DNA from: Gemmatimonadota bacterium
Lineage (GTDB): Bacteria > Gemmatimonadota > Gemmatimonadetes > Longimicrobiales > UBA6960
Direction of reading: 5' to 3'
Length of the DNA stretch: 7,548 nucleotides
NCBI GenBank assembly: GCA_002712565.1
Contig: PAUA01000036.1
Location: 11,410 to 18,957 of the forward strand
A program made the translations under genes and the position numbers. How positions within the stretch are numbered: the stretch's first letter is position 1; every line of letters begins with the position of its first letter. Shown here piece after piece: positions 1-6,389 of the stretch. The notes beneath the pieces are model-generated. The model worked only from the letters and a program-made list of their open reading frames with translations, searched no databases and was not told the DNA's origin.

Positions 1-375
1 CCGAAAGGGCTGCCAATCCACGTCGCGGGTCGCCCAGTAGTACTGGGACACCACCAGATCCCACGGGTTACGAACGATCGCGAACTTGAAATAGGTGTCC
101 CACAGAGGTTGGCCGAGGCGCTTCCGGACCGCGGGCAGGGTCGAGTGACGGAGGTACCCCCGCTGCTTTGTTCCCGGGTGGTCGTACTCCTCTTCGTCCC
201 AGAGAGGGTCGAAGGCGGTAATCGGCGTGACGATGTCGTCGTCTCCGCAATGCTGCGCGAGTGCAACTTCTACACTCGTGCCGGCCACCTTCCGAGGCTT
301 GAGGAATATGAAGCTATGGCGGTGAGAGATGATCATGGCTGGACGGCCAACCGGAGTTAGGTCGAAGGAGCGCAT
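1..375 (-). CDS. Sulfotransferase, PAPS-dependent (family-2-like), 3' end outside window
   Basis: Probable PAPS-dependent sulfotransferase acting on a carbohydrate or glycolipid. Only the first 125 codons are present; the frame is open to the left edge. From an ATG at 375-373, the 5'-phosphosulfate loop is KPRKVAGTS (residues 26-34), in the context FIFLKPRKVAGTSVE. The 3'-phosphate-binding segment is IVRNPWDLVVSQYYW (about 100-114), with the conserved Arg102 and Ser110 eight residues apart, as in known sulfotransferases. The GDDDIVTPIT stretch between them is typical of bacterial members of this group. Start choice: an in-frame stop lies at 414-412, so ATG 375 is the longest ATG start; ATG 336, beginning MIISHRH, is a reasonable alternative, and neither has a strong Shine-Dalgarno. 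It is divergent from the Stealth gene. The acceptor cannot be inferred. The family call is strong although the C-terminal half is missing. Confidence 0.85.
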   Translation of the reverse strand, partial: MRSFDLTPVGRPAMIISHRHSFIFLKPRKVAGTSVEVALAQHCGDDDIVTPITAFDPLWDEEEYDHPGTKQRGYLRHSTLPAVRKRLGQPLWDTYFKFAIVRNPWDLVVSQYYWATRDVDWQPFR

Positions 376-457
376 ATTGGAGTTACCCCGGAAAAATAGC
401 AACTTGGTTAGCTATGATGATCTTGATGTCTAACCGCACCGGCTCCGTACACGCGAG
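376..457. promoter_or_regulatory. Divergent intergenic gap, possible -10 for the Stealth gene
   Basis: This 82-base gap between divergently read genes is more AT-rich than its surroundings and must hold promoters for both sides if they are independently transcribed. On the plus strand TATGAT at 413-418 matches the -10 consensus at five of six positions and would give a leader of about 33 bases before ATG 458. No convincing -35 lies 16-18 bases upstream, and I find no clear -10/-35 pair for the minus-strand gene. Weak evidence only. Confidence 0.25.
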
Positions 458-1393
458 ATGACCTCACAACGGGGTGTGCCCGCCGATGGGCCTGCCGTCG
501 ATCTCGTGTACGCCTGGGTCGACGGAGACGATCCCGACCTGCAGACGGACATGCGCCGATACGCTTCCCTCTCGGGCGACCTCAACCCGGAGCGGACGCG
601 AGACCTGTACGATCTGTTGCGGTACAGCCTCCGGTCGGTGGCCATGTTTGCGGGGTGGATCAAGAACGTCCACATCATCACGCGTCGCCCGCAGGTCCCG
701 GCGTGGCTGGACCTGAACAATCCGAGGATCAACGTCGTCCACCACGACGAACTGAGCGGCTTCGGCCCCTACCTGCCGACGTTCAACTCTACGGCCATCG
801 AGAGCTTCGTTCATGCGGTCCCCGGTCTCTCGGACCATTTCCTCTACCTCAACGACGACTTTCTCTTCGGGGCTCCCACTGTCCGGGAGGATTTCTTGAC
901 GGCCGCGGGCAAACAGAGGGTGTTCGGGACCTACTTCGGGATTTGGCTTCCCTTTCGGGTCTATCGAAAACGGTGGAAGTTCTTCAGCACCGTACACTTG
1001 GAGCACTGTCCGAGATTCGTCTATAAACCGTTTTGGGAGGCCATGTTGAAGGCCAATCCAGAAGCGTTACATCGGACTCGTAGTAGCCGCTTCCGTGCCG
1101 GATCGGACCTGCGCATGGATCGACTCTACCGGATGTGGATGCTAGGGCCGCAGAGGCGCCACGCCGAGGCCGTGAAGGCTCGCGCGCTGCTTCAATACCA
1201 CCGTTTTCACCGGATCGACAACACCCGGGAAGAGCAGGCTCTGGCTTTGGACGCATTAGTGGAGATGCAGCCCAAGTTCTATTGTCTCAACGATGACCAG
1301 GGACCGGATCCCGATGCCTGGGTGTGCGACCGCGTGCGGGAGTTCCTGGACGCGTATTACCCCGACGCCTCCGAATTCGAGCGACAAGAATGA
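458..1393 (+). CDS. Stealth-family sugar-phosphate transferase
   Basis: Stealth proteins are hexose/hexosamine-1-phosphate transferases that build phosphodiester-linked capsule or cell-wall glycans; the family includes the human GlcNAc-1-phosphotransferase catalytic subunit. All four conserved regions can be placed in the 311 residues. CR1 is VDLVYAWVDGDDP (14-26). CR2 spans about 48-138 and contains RDLYDLLRYSLRSV, the FNSTAIES block (109-116) and YLNDDFLFG (130-138). A CR3-like stretch follows STVHLEHCPRFVYKPFW in the middle. CR4 is FYCLNDDQGPDP near the C terminus. The length is normal for a bacterial member, and there is no signal peptide or membrane helix, fitting a cytoplasmic enzyme. 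An in-frame TAA at 431-433 and the absence of another start codon before CR1 fix the start at 458, although no good Shine-Dalgarno is visible. The next gene starts inside its stop codon. Family assignment is firm; donor and acceptor are unknown. Confidence 0.92.
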   Translation: MTSQRGVPADGPAVDLVYAWVDGDDPDLQTDMRRYASLSGDLNPERTRDLYDLLRYSLRSVAMFAGWIKNVHIITRRPQVPAWLDLNNPRINVVHHDELSGFGPYLPTFNSTAIESFVHAVPGLSDHFLYLNDDFLFGAPTVREDFLTAAGKQRVFGTYFGIWLPFRVYRKRWKFFSTVHLEHCPRFVYKPFWEAMLKANPEALHRTRSSRFRAGSDLRMDRLYRMWMLGPQRRHAEAVKARALLQYHRFHRIDNTREEQALALDALVEMQPKFYCLNDDQGPDPDAWVCDRVREFLDAYYPDASEFERQE

Positions 1394-2184
1394 TTGGAGT
1401 GTCAGGACCTGGAATCAGTGCGGCGAACGTCAGCGTAGTCATCCTGAACTGGAATCGGCCGTTGTGGTTACGCCGTGTGATCTTGCCGTTGCTCGCTCGG
1501 CATTCTCTCATCGATGAAGTCCACGTTTCTCACGGCCGTGAGAGGACGTGTTTTTCGTTCAAGAGCCGGCGCTGCGAAATCATCCACCGTCACGACTGGG
1601 ATCTCAACGATCGTTACGGGCTCGCTCTACGTTTTGTCGCGGCGAGGGAGGCGAGAAACGACGCGGTGTTGATCCTCGATGACGACCTGGTGGTGCCCGG
1701 GCGCTCGATCGCCGCGCTGAAAGCGTCTTTCGACGACGCGCCAGACACGCTTCACGGGATCTTTGGACGTCGTATCAGCCCGGCCTACGAATACTCGTAC
1801 GAAGGATACGAGCGGGGGGAGACACCGGTCGTCCTGACTCGCTGCCTCATGATGCACCGCTCTTACGCGGACGTATTCCTCGCAGCGGAACCATCCGCGG
1901 CGGAGCTCATCACGCGAGGTTCACCCAAGTGGAACGGGGAGGATATCTTCCTCTCTCTTCTGTCCATTCGGGAGACGGGTGCGTTACCCCGTGCGTACGA
2001 CCTACCCTTCAAGAACGTGTGGCGGATGCATCGCGGCAGCATTTCCCGGACTGACGTACCGGACGGTGACCCGAAGAAGATGGCCCACCGGCCCTATCGC
2101 TCTTGGTTCACGCGTGAGGCCGTCCAACTGCTCGGAGTCCAGGCCCAGATCGACGACTACTTGAGTAAATCGAACGTCACTTGA
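1390..2184 (+). CDS. GT-A glycosyltransferase, GT64/GT2-like
   Basis: Probable cytoplasmic nucleotide-sugar glycosyltransferase of 264 residues. It opens with a GT-A type strand, VSVVILNWNRP (14-24). It carries the acidic metal-binding motif LILDDDLVV (94-101, Asp97-99, the DXD equivalent). It then has a WNGEDIFLSLL block (181-191) resembling the NxED segment of exostosin-type GT64 domains. The order (N-terminal VVILNWNRP, DDD, then NGED before a conserved aromatic/His region) fits GT64-like enzymes better than typical GT2 enzymes, but the family cannot be settled by eye. ATG 1390 overlaps the upstream TGA as ATGA, so translation is probably coupled to the Stealth gene. The longer frame from 1324 adds 22 Arg/Pro-rich residues that only shadow the Stealth C terminus and is rejected. 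No membrane segments. It likely acts on the same glycan as the Stealth enzyme. Confidence 0.8.
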   Translation: MIGVSGPGISAANVSVVILNWNRPLWLRRVILPLLARHSLIDEVHVSHGRERTCFSFKSRRCEIIHRHDWDLNDRYGLALRFVAAREARNDAVLILDDDLVVPGRSIAALKASFDDAPDTLHGIFGRRISPAYEYSYEGYERGETPVVLTRCLMMHRSYADVFLAAEPSAAELITRGSPKWNGEDIFLSLLSIRETGALPRAYDLPFKNVWRMHRGSISRTDVPDGDPKKMAHRPYRSWFTREAVQLLGVQAQIDDYLSKSNVT

Positions 2185-2205
2185 GGGGCTAAGGCGCTTC
2201 GTTTC

Positions 2206-2220
2206 GACCGGGAGACGGTC
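2206..2220. terminator. Weak hairpin between convergent genes
   Basis: The convergent gap is only 34 bases (2185-2218). At its right end GACCG-GGAGA-CGGTC forms a perfect 5-bp stem with a 5-base loop, overlapping the ABC stop codon at 2219-2221. There is no T-tract on either strand, so an intrinsic terminator is doubtful. It may slow both transcripts or be chance. Confidence 0.2.
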
Positions 2221-4072
2221 AAGCTCCGACGGTTGCGTCCTTCTCCGACTGAGCGTGACAGAGTGAGTGAAAAGCTCCACGCCGTTCGATCAACTCACTC
2301 CAAGTGCCTCGCTCGACGATGCGACCGCTCTCGAATACGAGGATGAGGTCGGCGTCTCGTATGGTCGACAGTCTATGCGCGATAACGATGAGGGTGTGCC
2401 CCGCCAGCCGCCGCTTGATCGCGTCGGCCACGTTCTGCTCGATCAAGCTGTCGAGGGCGGAGGTCGCTTCGTCGAGAATCACGATGTCCGGATCTCGCAA
2501 GAGCGCTCGTGCGAGCGCGATGCGCTGTCGCTGTCCCCCGGATAGGCGAACTCCCCTGTCACCCACCTCCGTGTCGAGGCCGCCCGAACTCTCATCGAGG
2601 AGGTCGTCCAGTTGGACATCGGAGAGCGCCCGGGCCAGTTCTTCGTCCGGCACCTTCCTCTCGAGCCCGAACGTCAGATTGTCACGTAAGGATTGGTTCA
2701 ACAACCAGACGTCCTGGCTGACGATCGCCATGCCGGAATGCAGCGACGAGAGCGAGTACTCTCGGATATCGGTACCGTCCAAAAAGATGGTGCCTGGTGC
2801 GCAGTCGTAGAAACGCGCGAGGAGATCGACAAACGTCGTCTTACCCGCTCCACTCGAGCCGACGACCGCGGTGACTTTGCCGGCGGGGATGGTTGCACTC
2901 AGGTCGTGGAGCACCTCGCTCGCTTGTGCGTAGCTGAAATCGAGGTGGGAGACCTCGATTTCGTGCGCGATCCCTCGGAAGGTCTTCTCACCGGAGGGCA
3001 CGATAAACTTGCCCTCGTCGGAGAAAAGCCCCGCCACGGCCTCCAAACGAGGAAGTTCCTCGGAAACGCGAAGGCTGAACTGGCTGATCATTTTGTAGTC
3101 ACGAAGGGCCTGCTGAAGTGGGAGGAGAAAAGCAGCAAAAATCGCCAGTTCGGCCGGCTGAAAATCCCCACTCACGAGAATGAACACGCCCTGCACAAGG
3201 AGCATCGCGACGAGGATCGTGATTTCCTCGATGGGATAACGAATGGCGATCGCCCTATCGCGCCGCACCGCCACACTTTCCCCTTGCCGGAGGACTGTCT
3301 CGTACATCTCGGTAGCGGCCCGTTCCTGTGAATATGCCTTAACGAGAGGGATCGCCCCCAGGATGTCCAGGATCTGTGTGCGTATCTGTCGGTCTACCTC
3401 GATCCCTTCCTCCGAGATGCGTTTCACCGCCCGGTTGATCGCCGCCACCAAACCCTGCACCAATGGCAGTGTCACGAGGAAGGCGACGGAAAGTGGGATC
3501 GAGATCGCCATCATCACGCCGGCCTTTACCAGCAATGAGACAACGAAACGGAAGAGTTCCTGAGCCGCGACCAGAAGCCCGAGCACGGAGCTGGACCAAC
3601 CGATCTCCGCGTCGATTCTGCCGATCGCCTGGCGGTCGAAATACTGGCGCCCGAACGTCAGGACCCGGCCGAACGTATCCTGGCTGACCTTGACCCGGTA
3701 CCGCTCGTTGCGCACCATCACGAAGCGCCGGGCCGCGTACTGGACTCCTTGCTTACCTATACGCCCAAGAATGATCAGGGCGACGATACAGATCACCAGA
3801 TAGGCGGGTCGTGCCGACTCATCTAGACCGGCTGGGACGAGCGCGGTGATCCATCCGAACCATCTCGACGTCTCCAGGAAATCGAAGGAATTATCAATAA
3901 CCGCATCGGTGAGCGGGAGGAGCAGTGAGAAGGAGACCAATTCGAACGCAGCAGCGATAAGGATCAAGAAGATCGGCAGAGCCAGGTGCCACACCTTGCC
4001 GTCAACCACATGCCAGTAGTGGCGGAGGACGCCCGTGGGCGTCGCTCGTGTCTCTTTTTCCGGTGCAGTCAT
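2219..4072 (-). CDS. ABC exporter, fused permease-ATPase (lipid/lipid-linked glycan flippase-like)
   Basis: Half-transporter of 617 residues in the MsbA/PglK style, expected to dimerise in the inner membrane and flip a lipid or lipid-linked glycan, or export another amphipathic substrate. The N-terminal half shows about six hydrophobic segments (roughly 30-54, 90-110, 160-182, 183-208, 283-302, 305-325). The ATPase half is complete: Walker A GSSGAGKT (405-412), Q-loop Gln453 in VSQDVWLLNQ, signature LSGGQ (510-514), Walker B VILDEA (531-536) with catalytic Glu535, D-loop SALD (538-541) and H-loop His566 in IVIAHRLST. No key residue is missing, so it should be active. AAGAGGT lies 11 bases before the ATG as a Shine-Dalgarno, and an extended -10 lies farther upstream. 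It is divergent from the sulfotransferase operon and convergent with the Stealth unit. Its position among glycan and lipid genes suggests it exports their product, but its substrate cannot be read from the sequence. Confidence 0.93.
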   Translation of the reverse strand: MTAPEKETRATPTGVLRHYWHVVDGKVWHLALPIFLILIAAAFELVSFSLLLPLTDAVIDNSFDFLETSRWFGWITALVPAGLDESARPAYLVICIVALIILGRIGKQGVQYAARRFVMVRNERYRVKVSQDTFGRVLTFGRQYFDRQAIGRIDAEIGWSSSVLGLLVAAQELFRFVVSLLVKAGVMMAISIPLSVAFLVTLPLVQGLVAAINRAVKRISEEGIEVDRQIRTQILDILGAIPLVKAYSQERAATEMYETVLRQGESVAVRRDRAIAIRYPIEEITILVAMLLVQGVFILVSGDFQPAELAIFAAFLLPLQQALRDYKMISQFSLRVSEELPRLEAVAGLFSDEGKFIVPSGEKTFRGIAHEIEVSHLDFSYAQASEVLHDLSATIPAGKVTAVVGSSGAGKTTFVDLLARFYDCAPGTIFLDGTDIREYSLSSLHSGMAIVSQDVWLLNQSLRDNLTFGLERKVPDEELARALSDVQLDDLLDESSGGLDTEVGDRGVRLSGGQRQRIALARALLRDPDIVILDEATSALDSLIEQNVADAIKRRLAGHTLIVIAHRLSTIRDADLILVFESGRIVERGTWSELIERRGAFHSLCHAQSEKDATVGA

Positions 4073-4118
4073 CCGATCGCCGGACCTCTTGGTGGTACTG
4101 AAATGCCTTGCCCGGTTG

Positions 4119-4127
4119 AGTATAGCA
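4119..4127 (-). promoter_or_regulatory. Extended -10 promoter element for the ABC exporter
   Basis: Read on the minus strand the sequence is TGCTATACT: a TATACT hexamer (five of six matches to TATAAT) preceded by the TGn extension. Transcription would start about 7 bases downstream and give a leader near 40 bases before the ABC ATG. The -35 region is weak, which is tolerated in extended -10 promoters. This is a sequence match only. Confidence 0.4.
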
Positions 4128-4195
4128 CTGGCCGACGGCGTGAACGACTAGGATTCGGGCGTTGCTTCAGTAAGGGCTGTCTCTGAGATTCCAAG

Positions 4196-4232
4196 CTGAC
4201 CGCCTTCAGGGGGCCGATCTGACGGCCTTCAG
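4196..4232. repeat. Tandem 14-base imperfect palindromes, possible operator pair
   Basis: CTGACCGCCTTCAG (4196-4209) is repeated as CTGACGGCCTTCAG (4219-4232) with one mismatch, start-to-start spacing 23 bases. Each copy has inverted ends (CTGA-N6-TCAG). Two dyad sites about two helical turns apart, 60-100 bases before the sulfotransferase start, look like a dimeric regulator's binding pair, but no regulator gene is in the window and chance similarity is not excluded. Confidence 0.35.
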
Positions 4233-4293
4233 CACCCCAATGAACCAGAGGAGCTTGTGCGAGGGACTTCCTATACGATCGTGAGGGCGAGGT

Positions 4294-5238
4294 ATGTCTG
4301 ACGAGGGTGACCAGGGGCGCCCTAAAGTTTTCTGCGTGGGCTTCAGTAAGACCGGCACGACCACGCTGCACCGGATCTTGGGCGATCAACTCTCGTATCG
4401 TTCGGCACACAAACCGGGGTGGACCGACTGGTCGATCACCAGGAATCGGTATCAACTGGACCGATTCGAGGCGTTCACCGATGGCGAATGTGCCGCGATC
4501 AGAAATCTGGACGATCTCTATCCCGAGGCTCTTTTCGTCCTCAACACGAGACCACTGAAGCACTGGGTGCTCAGTCGACACAAAGCGGTCGAGCGATCCC
4601 GGACGGGCGTTCGATGGGCCCTCACCAAGTACGTTCCGCTCGGGTTTGTCGCCCGGATCATCAACTGGTGGGTCCTCGACAACCGTGAGCGAGCGGTGAT
4701 GCGCTGGATCCGGATCCGGAATTCATATCACGAACACGTGATTCGCTATTTCAGTGACCGGAGCGGTAAGCTTCTCGTCATGAATATTGAGGAGGCCGAC
4801 TTCGGAGTGCAGTTGGCACGATTCCTCTGCGCTGATGAGGGCTCCATATCACCGACCCTGGCGAATCGGGACGGAGGCGATACGATGACCGGGACCATTC
4901 TCGACGCGATCGGCGAGAGGGTTGGAAAACAGACGAGTGACCAGGATATCGAGGCCTTCTTCTCGTCGCACGGCCTAGACGGGCACGGCGACACTCTCAC
5001 ATTTTTCGAATCACCCCGGTCTGGTTTGTCTCGAAGTGCCTCCGACTACTGTCTGATCATTCTGCCCTTCTTGAGACCTCTGTTTCGATGGATCTACACC
5101 GTGCTCGTGGCGTTCAGATCCAAGGCTCGCAGCGTCCTGTCGAACTGGCTGGTCGATTCGCTCATCCGATTCTTCAGGAGCGAATCGGACATGCATTATT
5201 TCACCACGGTGCGTCAACTGGGCGGCGGCTTTAAGTGA
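4294..5238 (+). CDS. P-loop sulfotransferase with hydrophobic C-terminal extension
   Basis: PAPS-dependent sulfotransferase-like protein of 314 residues. The 5'-phosphosulfate loop is VFCVGFSKTGTTTLH (12-26). The 3'-phosphate-binding segment is FVLNTRPLKHWVLSRHK (81-97), with Arg86 and Ser94 eight residues apart as in verified sulfotransferases. The segment RFEAFTDG (57-64) before it matches the acceptor-side segment of Sulfotransfer_4-like proteins. The core ends near residue 235. Residues 252-295 are unusually hydrophobic and basic (YCLIILPFLRPLFRWIYTVL, then a Trp/Leu/Phe-rich tail), which could tether the enzyme to the membrane beside a lipid acceptor. The start has a good GAGG Shine-Dalgarno seven bases upstream, and the P-loop begins within 12 residues. 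It is the first gene of a coupled operon: its stop overlaps the next gene's GTG. It belongs to a different subfamily from the sulfotransferase at the left edge. The acceptor is unknown; a sphingolipid-like glycolipid is inferred from context. Confidence 0.85.
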   Translation: MSDEGDQGRPKVFCVGFSKTGTTTLHRILGDQLSYRSAHKPGWTDWSITRNRYQLDRFEAFTDGECAAIRNLDDLYPEALFVLNTRPLKHWVLSRHKAVERSRTGVRWALTKYVPLGFVARIINWWVLDNRERAVMRWIRIRNSYHEHVIRYFSDRSGKLLVMNIEEADFGVQLARFLCADEGSISPTLANRDGGDTMTGTILDAIGERVGKQTSDQDIEAFFSSHGLDGHGDTLTFFESPRSGLSRSASDYCLIILPFLRPLFRWIYTVLVAFRSKARSVLSNWLVDSLIRFFRSESDMHYFTTVRQLGGGFK

Positions 5239-6389
5239 CCTCTTCTCTTGAGATCACCCAGGTAGAGGGGCGGCGGGGTACATCGCGTTTTGTGGACGCC
5301 GCCTGGAGCGTGCACGACCAACCTGTTTCTTCCGGCTGGATCCCGCCCCTTCGGGCCCTCGTGCGGGATGGCCTGGATCAGGGTGGAAACCCGTTCTATC
5401 AGCAGGCGGAGCGGGCACTCTTCATCGCCCAGCGTAATGGCCGGGTTGTCGGGAGGGTGGCCGCGATCGAGAACCGATCGCACAACGACCACCACGAGGA
5501 TCGAGTCGGGTTCTTCGGCTTTTTCGATTGTCGTGACGATCAGGAGGCCGCGAACGGGCTCTTCGATCGGGCCGAGGAGTGGCTCGGAGGCCGGGGGATG
5601 ACCTCAGCGCGTGGTCCCGTAAGTCCGTCGATGAACCATGAGTGCGGTGTGCTCGTCGACGGGTTTGACCACCCGCCGGTGATCATGACGCCCTGGAATC
5701 CGACCTATTACGACTCTTTGATCGGGCGGGCGGGTTATGCTCCCGCCCGAGATCTCCTCGGATACTATTTGCCTGCCGACGACCAGTTCGCGGTTCCGGA
5801 TCGGGTACGTCGGCTTGCGGAGCGAACGCTCGAGAGGAGCCACCTCGTGTTTCGGGCGTGGGATTTAGCCGACCTGAAAGAGACGGCGAGAGATGCCTTC
5901 GACCTCTACTGTGACGCGTGGGGCGGGAACTGGGGTTTCGTCCCCCCGTCATGGGAGGAATTCTGGCACCTGGCCAAGGACCTCAAGTCTGTGCTGCATC
6001 CTGATTTCGCATTCATAGCGGAACTCGAAGGAAAGACGGTGGGGTTCATCATGATCGCACGTGACATGAACCGAGTGCTTCGGCAGATACCGTCGGGACG
6101 GCTTTGGCCTTGGAATATCGCCCGTCTCCTGTTGGGGCTCCCCAAAGTCCTGAGCGGGCGGATCGTGCTATTGGGCCTCAGGCCAGAATACCGGAACCGG
6201 GGGTTTTTCCCGCTTTTTGCCTTCGAGGTGGCTCGGCGTGCGGAGAAAATCGGGGCCGAAGGGGCTGAAGCGTCGTGGATTCTAGAGGACAACGAGTCGC
6301 TTGTTGCACCCCTTGAGGCGATGAACCTGGAGCCCTACAAGCGTTGGCGCATTTACGAGAAGTCGCTCGCCATGATTCCGGGGTCATGA
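5235..6389 (+). CDS. Two-domain GNAT-fold acyltransferase, candidate N-acyltransferase of a sphingoid base
   Basis: Probable acyltransferase of 384 residues. The C-terminal domain (about 258-376) has GNAT features: strands FAFIAELEGKTVGFIMIARD and VLLGLRPEYRNRGFFPLF, where RPEYRNRG is the acyl-CoA pyrophosphate-binding turn, then WILEDNESL and a YKRWRIYEK end. The N-terminal domain has a second GNAT-like strand pair (ALFIAQRNGRVVGRVAA, 61-77) and the conserved block VGFFGFFDCRDDQEAA through GVLVDGFDHPPVIMTPWNP (91-155). I recognise this block from uncharacterised bacterial GNAT-like proteins, some beside Spt-like genes. The bacterial ceramide synthase described in Caulobacter is a GNAT-type enzyme; I cannot show by eye that this is the same subfamily. 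The GTG start overlaps the upstream TGA as GTGA; no better start exists nearby. No signal peptide. The stop overlaps the next ATG, so all three operon proteins are probably made together. Confidence 0.78.
   Translation: MTSSLEITQVEGRRGTSRFVDAAWSVHDQPVSSGWIPPLRALVRDGLDQGGNPFYQQAERALFIAQRNGRVVGRVAAIENRSHNDHHEDRVGFFGFFDCRDDQEAANGLFDRAEEWLGGRGMTSARGPVSPSMNHECGVLVDGFDHPPVIMTPWNPTYYDSLIGRAGYAPARDLLGYYLPADDQFAVPDRVRRLAERTLERSHLVFRAWDLADLKETARDAFDLYCDAWGGNWGFVPPSWEEFWHLAKDLKSVLHPDFAFIAELEGKTVGFIMIARDMNRVLRQIPSGRLWPWNIARLLLGLPKVLSGRIVLLGLRPEYRNRGFFPLFAFEVARRAEKIGAEGAEASWILEDNESLVAPLEAMNLEPYKRWRIYEKSLAMIPGS

Larger units (their letters stand above)
4073..4293. promoter_or_regulatory. Divergent control region between ABC exporter and sulfotransferase operon
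   Basis: This 221-base gap contains no credible gene. It holds an extended -10 pointing left, a tandem pair of imperfect palindromes on the right half (both listed separately), and the Shine-Dalgarno GAGG at 4283-4286, seven bases before ATG 4294. TATACGAT at 4272-4279 resembles a -10 for the plus-strand operon, but no matching -35 is visible and the leader would be very short. The region probably drives both transcripts. Confidence 0.5.

Noticed and set aside
1324..1389. Upstream in-frame start giving a 22-residue longer GT64-like protein
   Set aside because: The extra residues are Arg/Pro-rich, lie wholly inside the Stealth gene and do not resemble a glycosyltransferase N terminus; ATG 1390 overlaps the stop and sits just before the VSVVILNWN strand.
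2693..3331. 212-codon plus-strand frame opposite the ABC exporter
   Set aside because: It is antisense to the permease and N-terminal ATPase coding region, whose motifs are intact; its composition is that of a shadow frame.
4164..4350. 11-base repeat GCTTCAGTAAG at 4164-4174 and again at 4340-4350 inside the sulfotransferase P-loop codons
   Set aside because: The similarity does not extend beyond 11-12 bases; a remnant duplication of the gene start is not supported and chance is likely.
4069..4581. 170-codon minus-strand frame spanning the divergent gap and opposite the sulfotransferase
   Set aside because: It lies across the promoter region and antisense to the sulfotransferase P-loop, shows no domain, and overlaps the ABC start.
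6344..6385. Upstream in-frame start for the GT32 gene
   Set aside because: The 14 added residues are a shadow of the GNAT gene's C terminus; IPRVIHQTWK right after ATG 6386 is the family's usual beginning.
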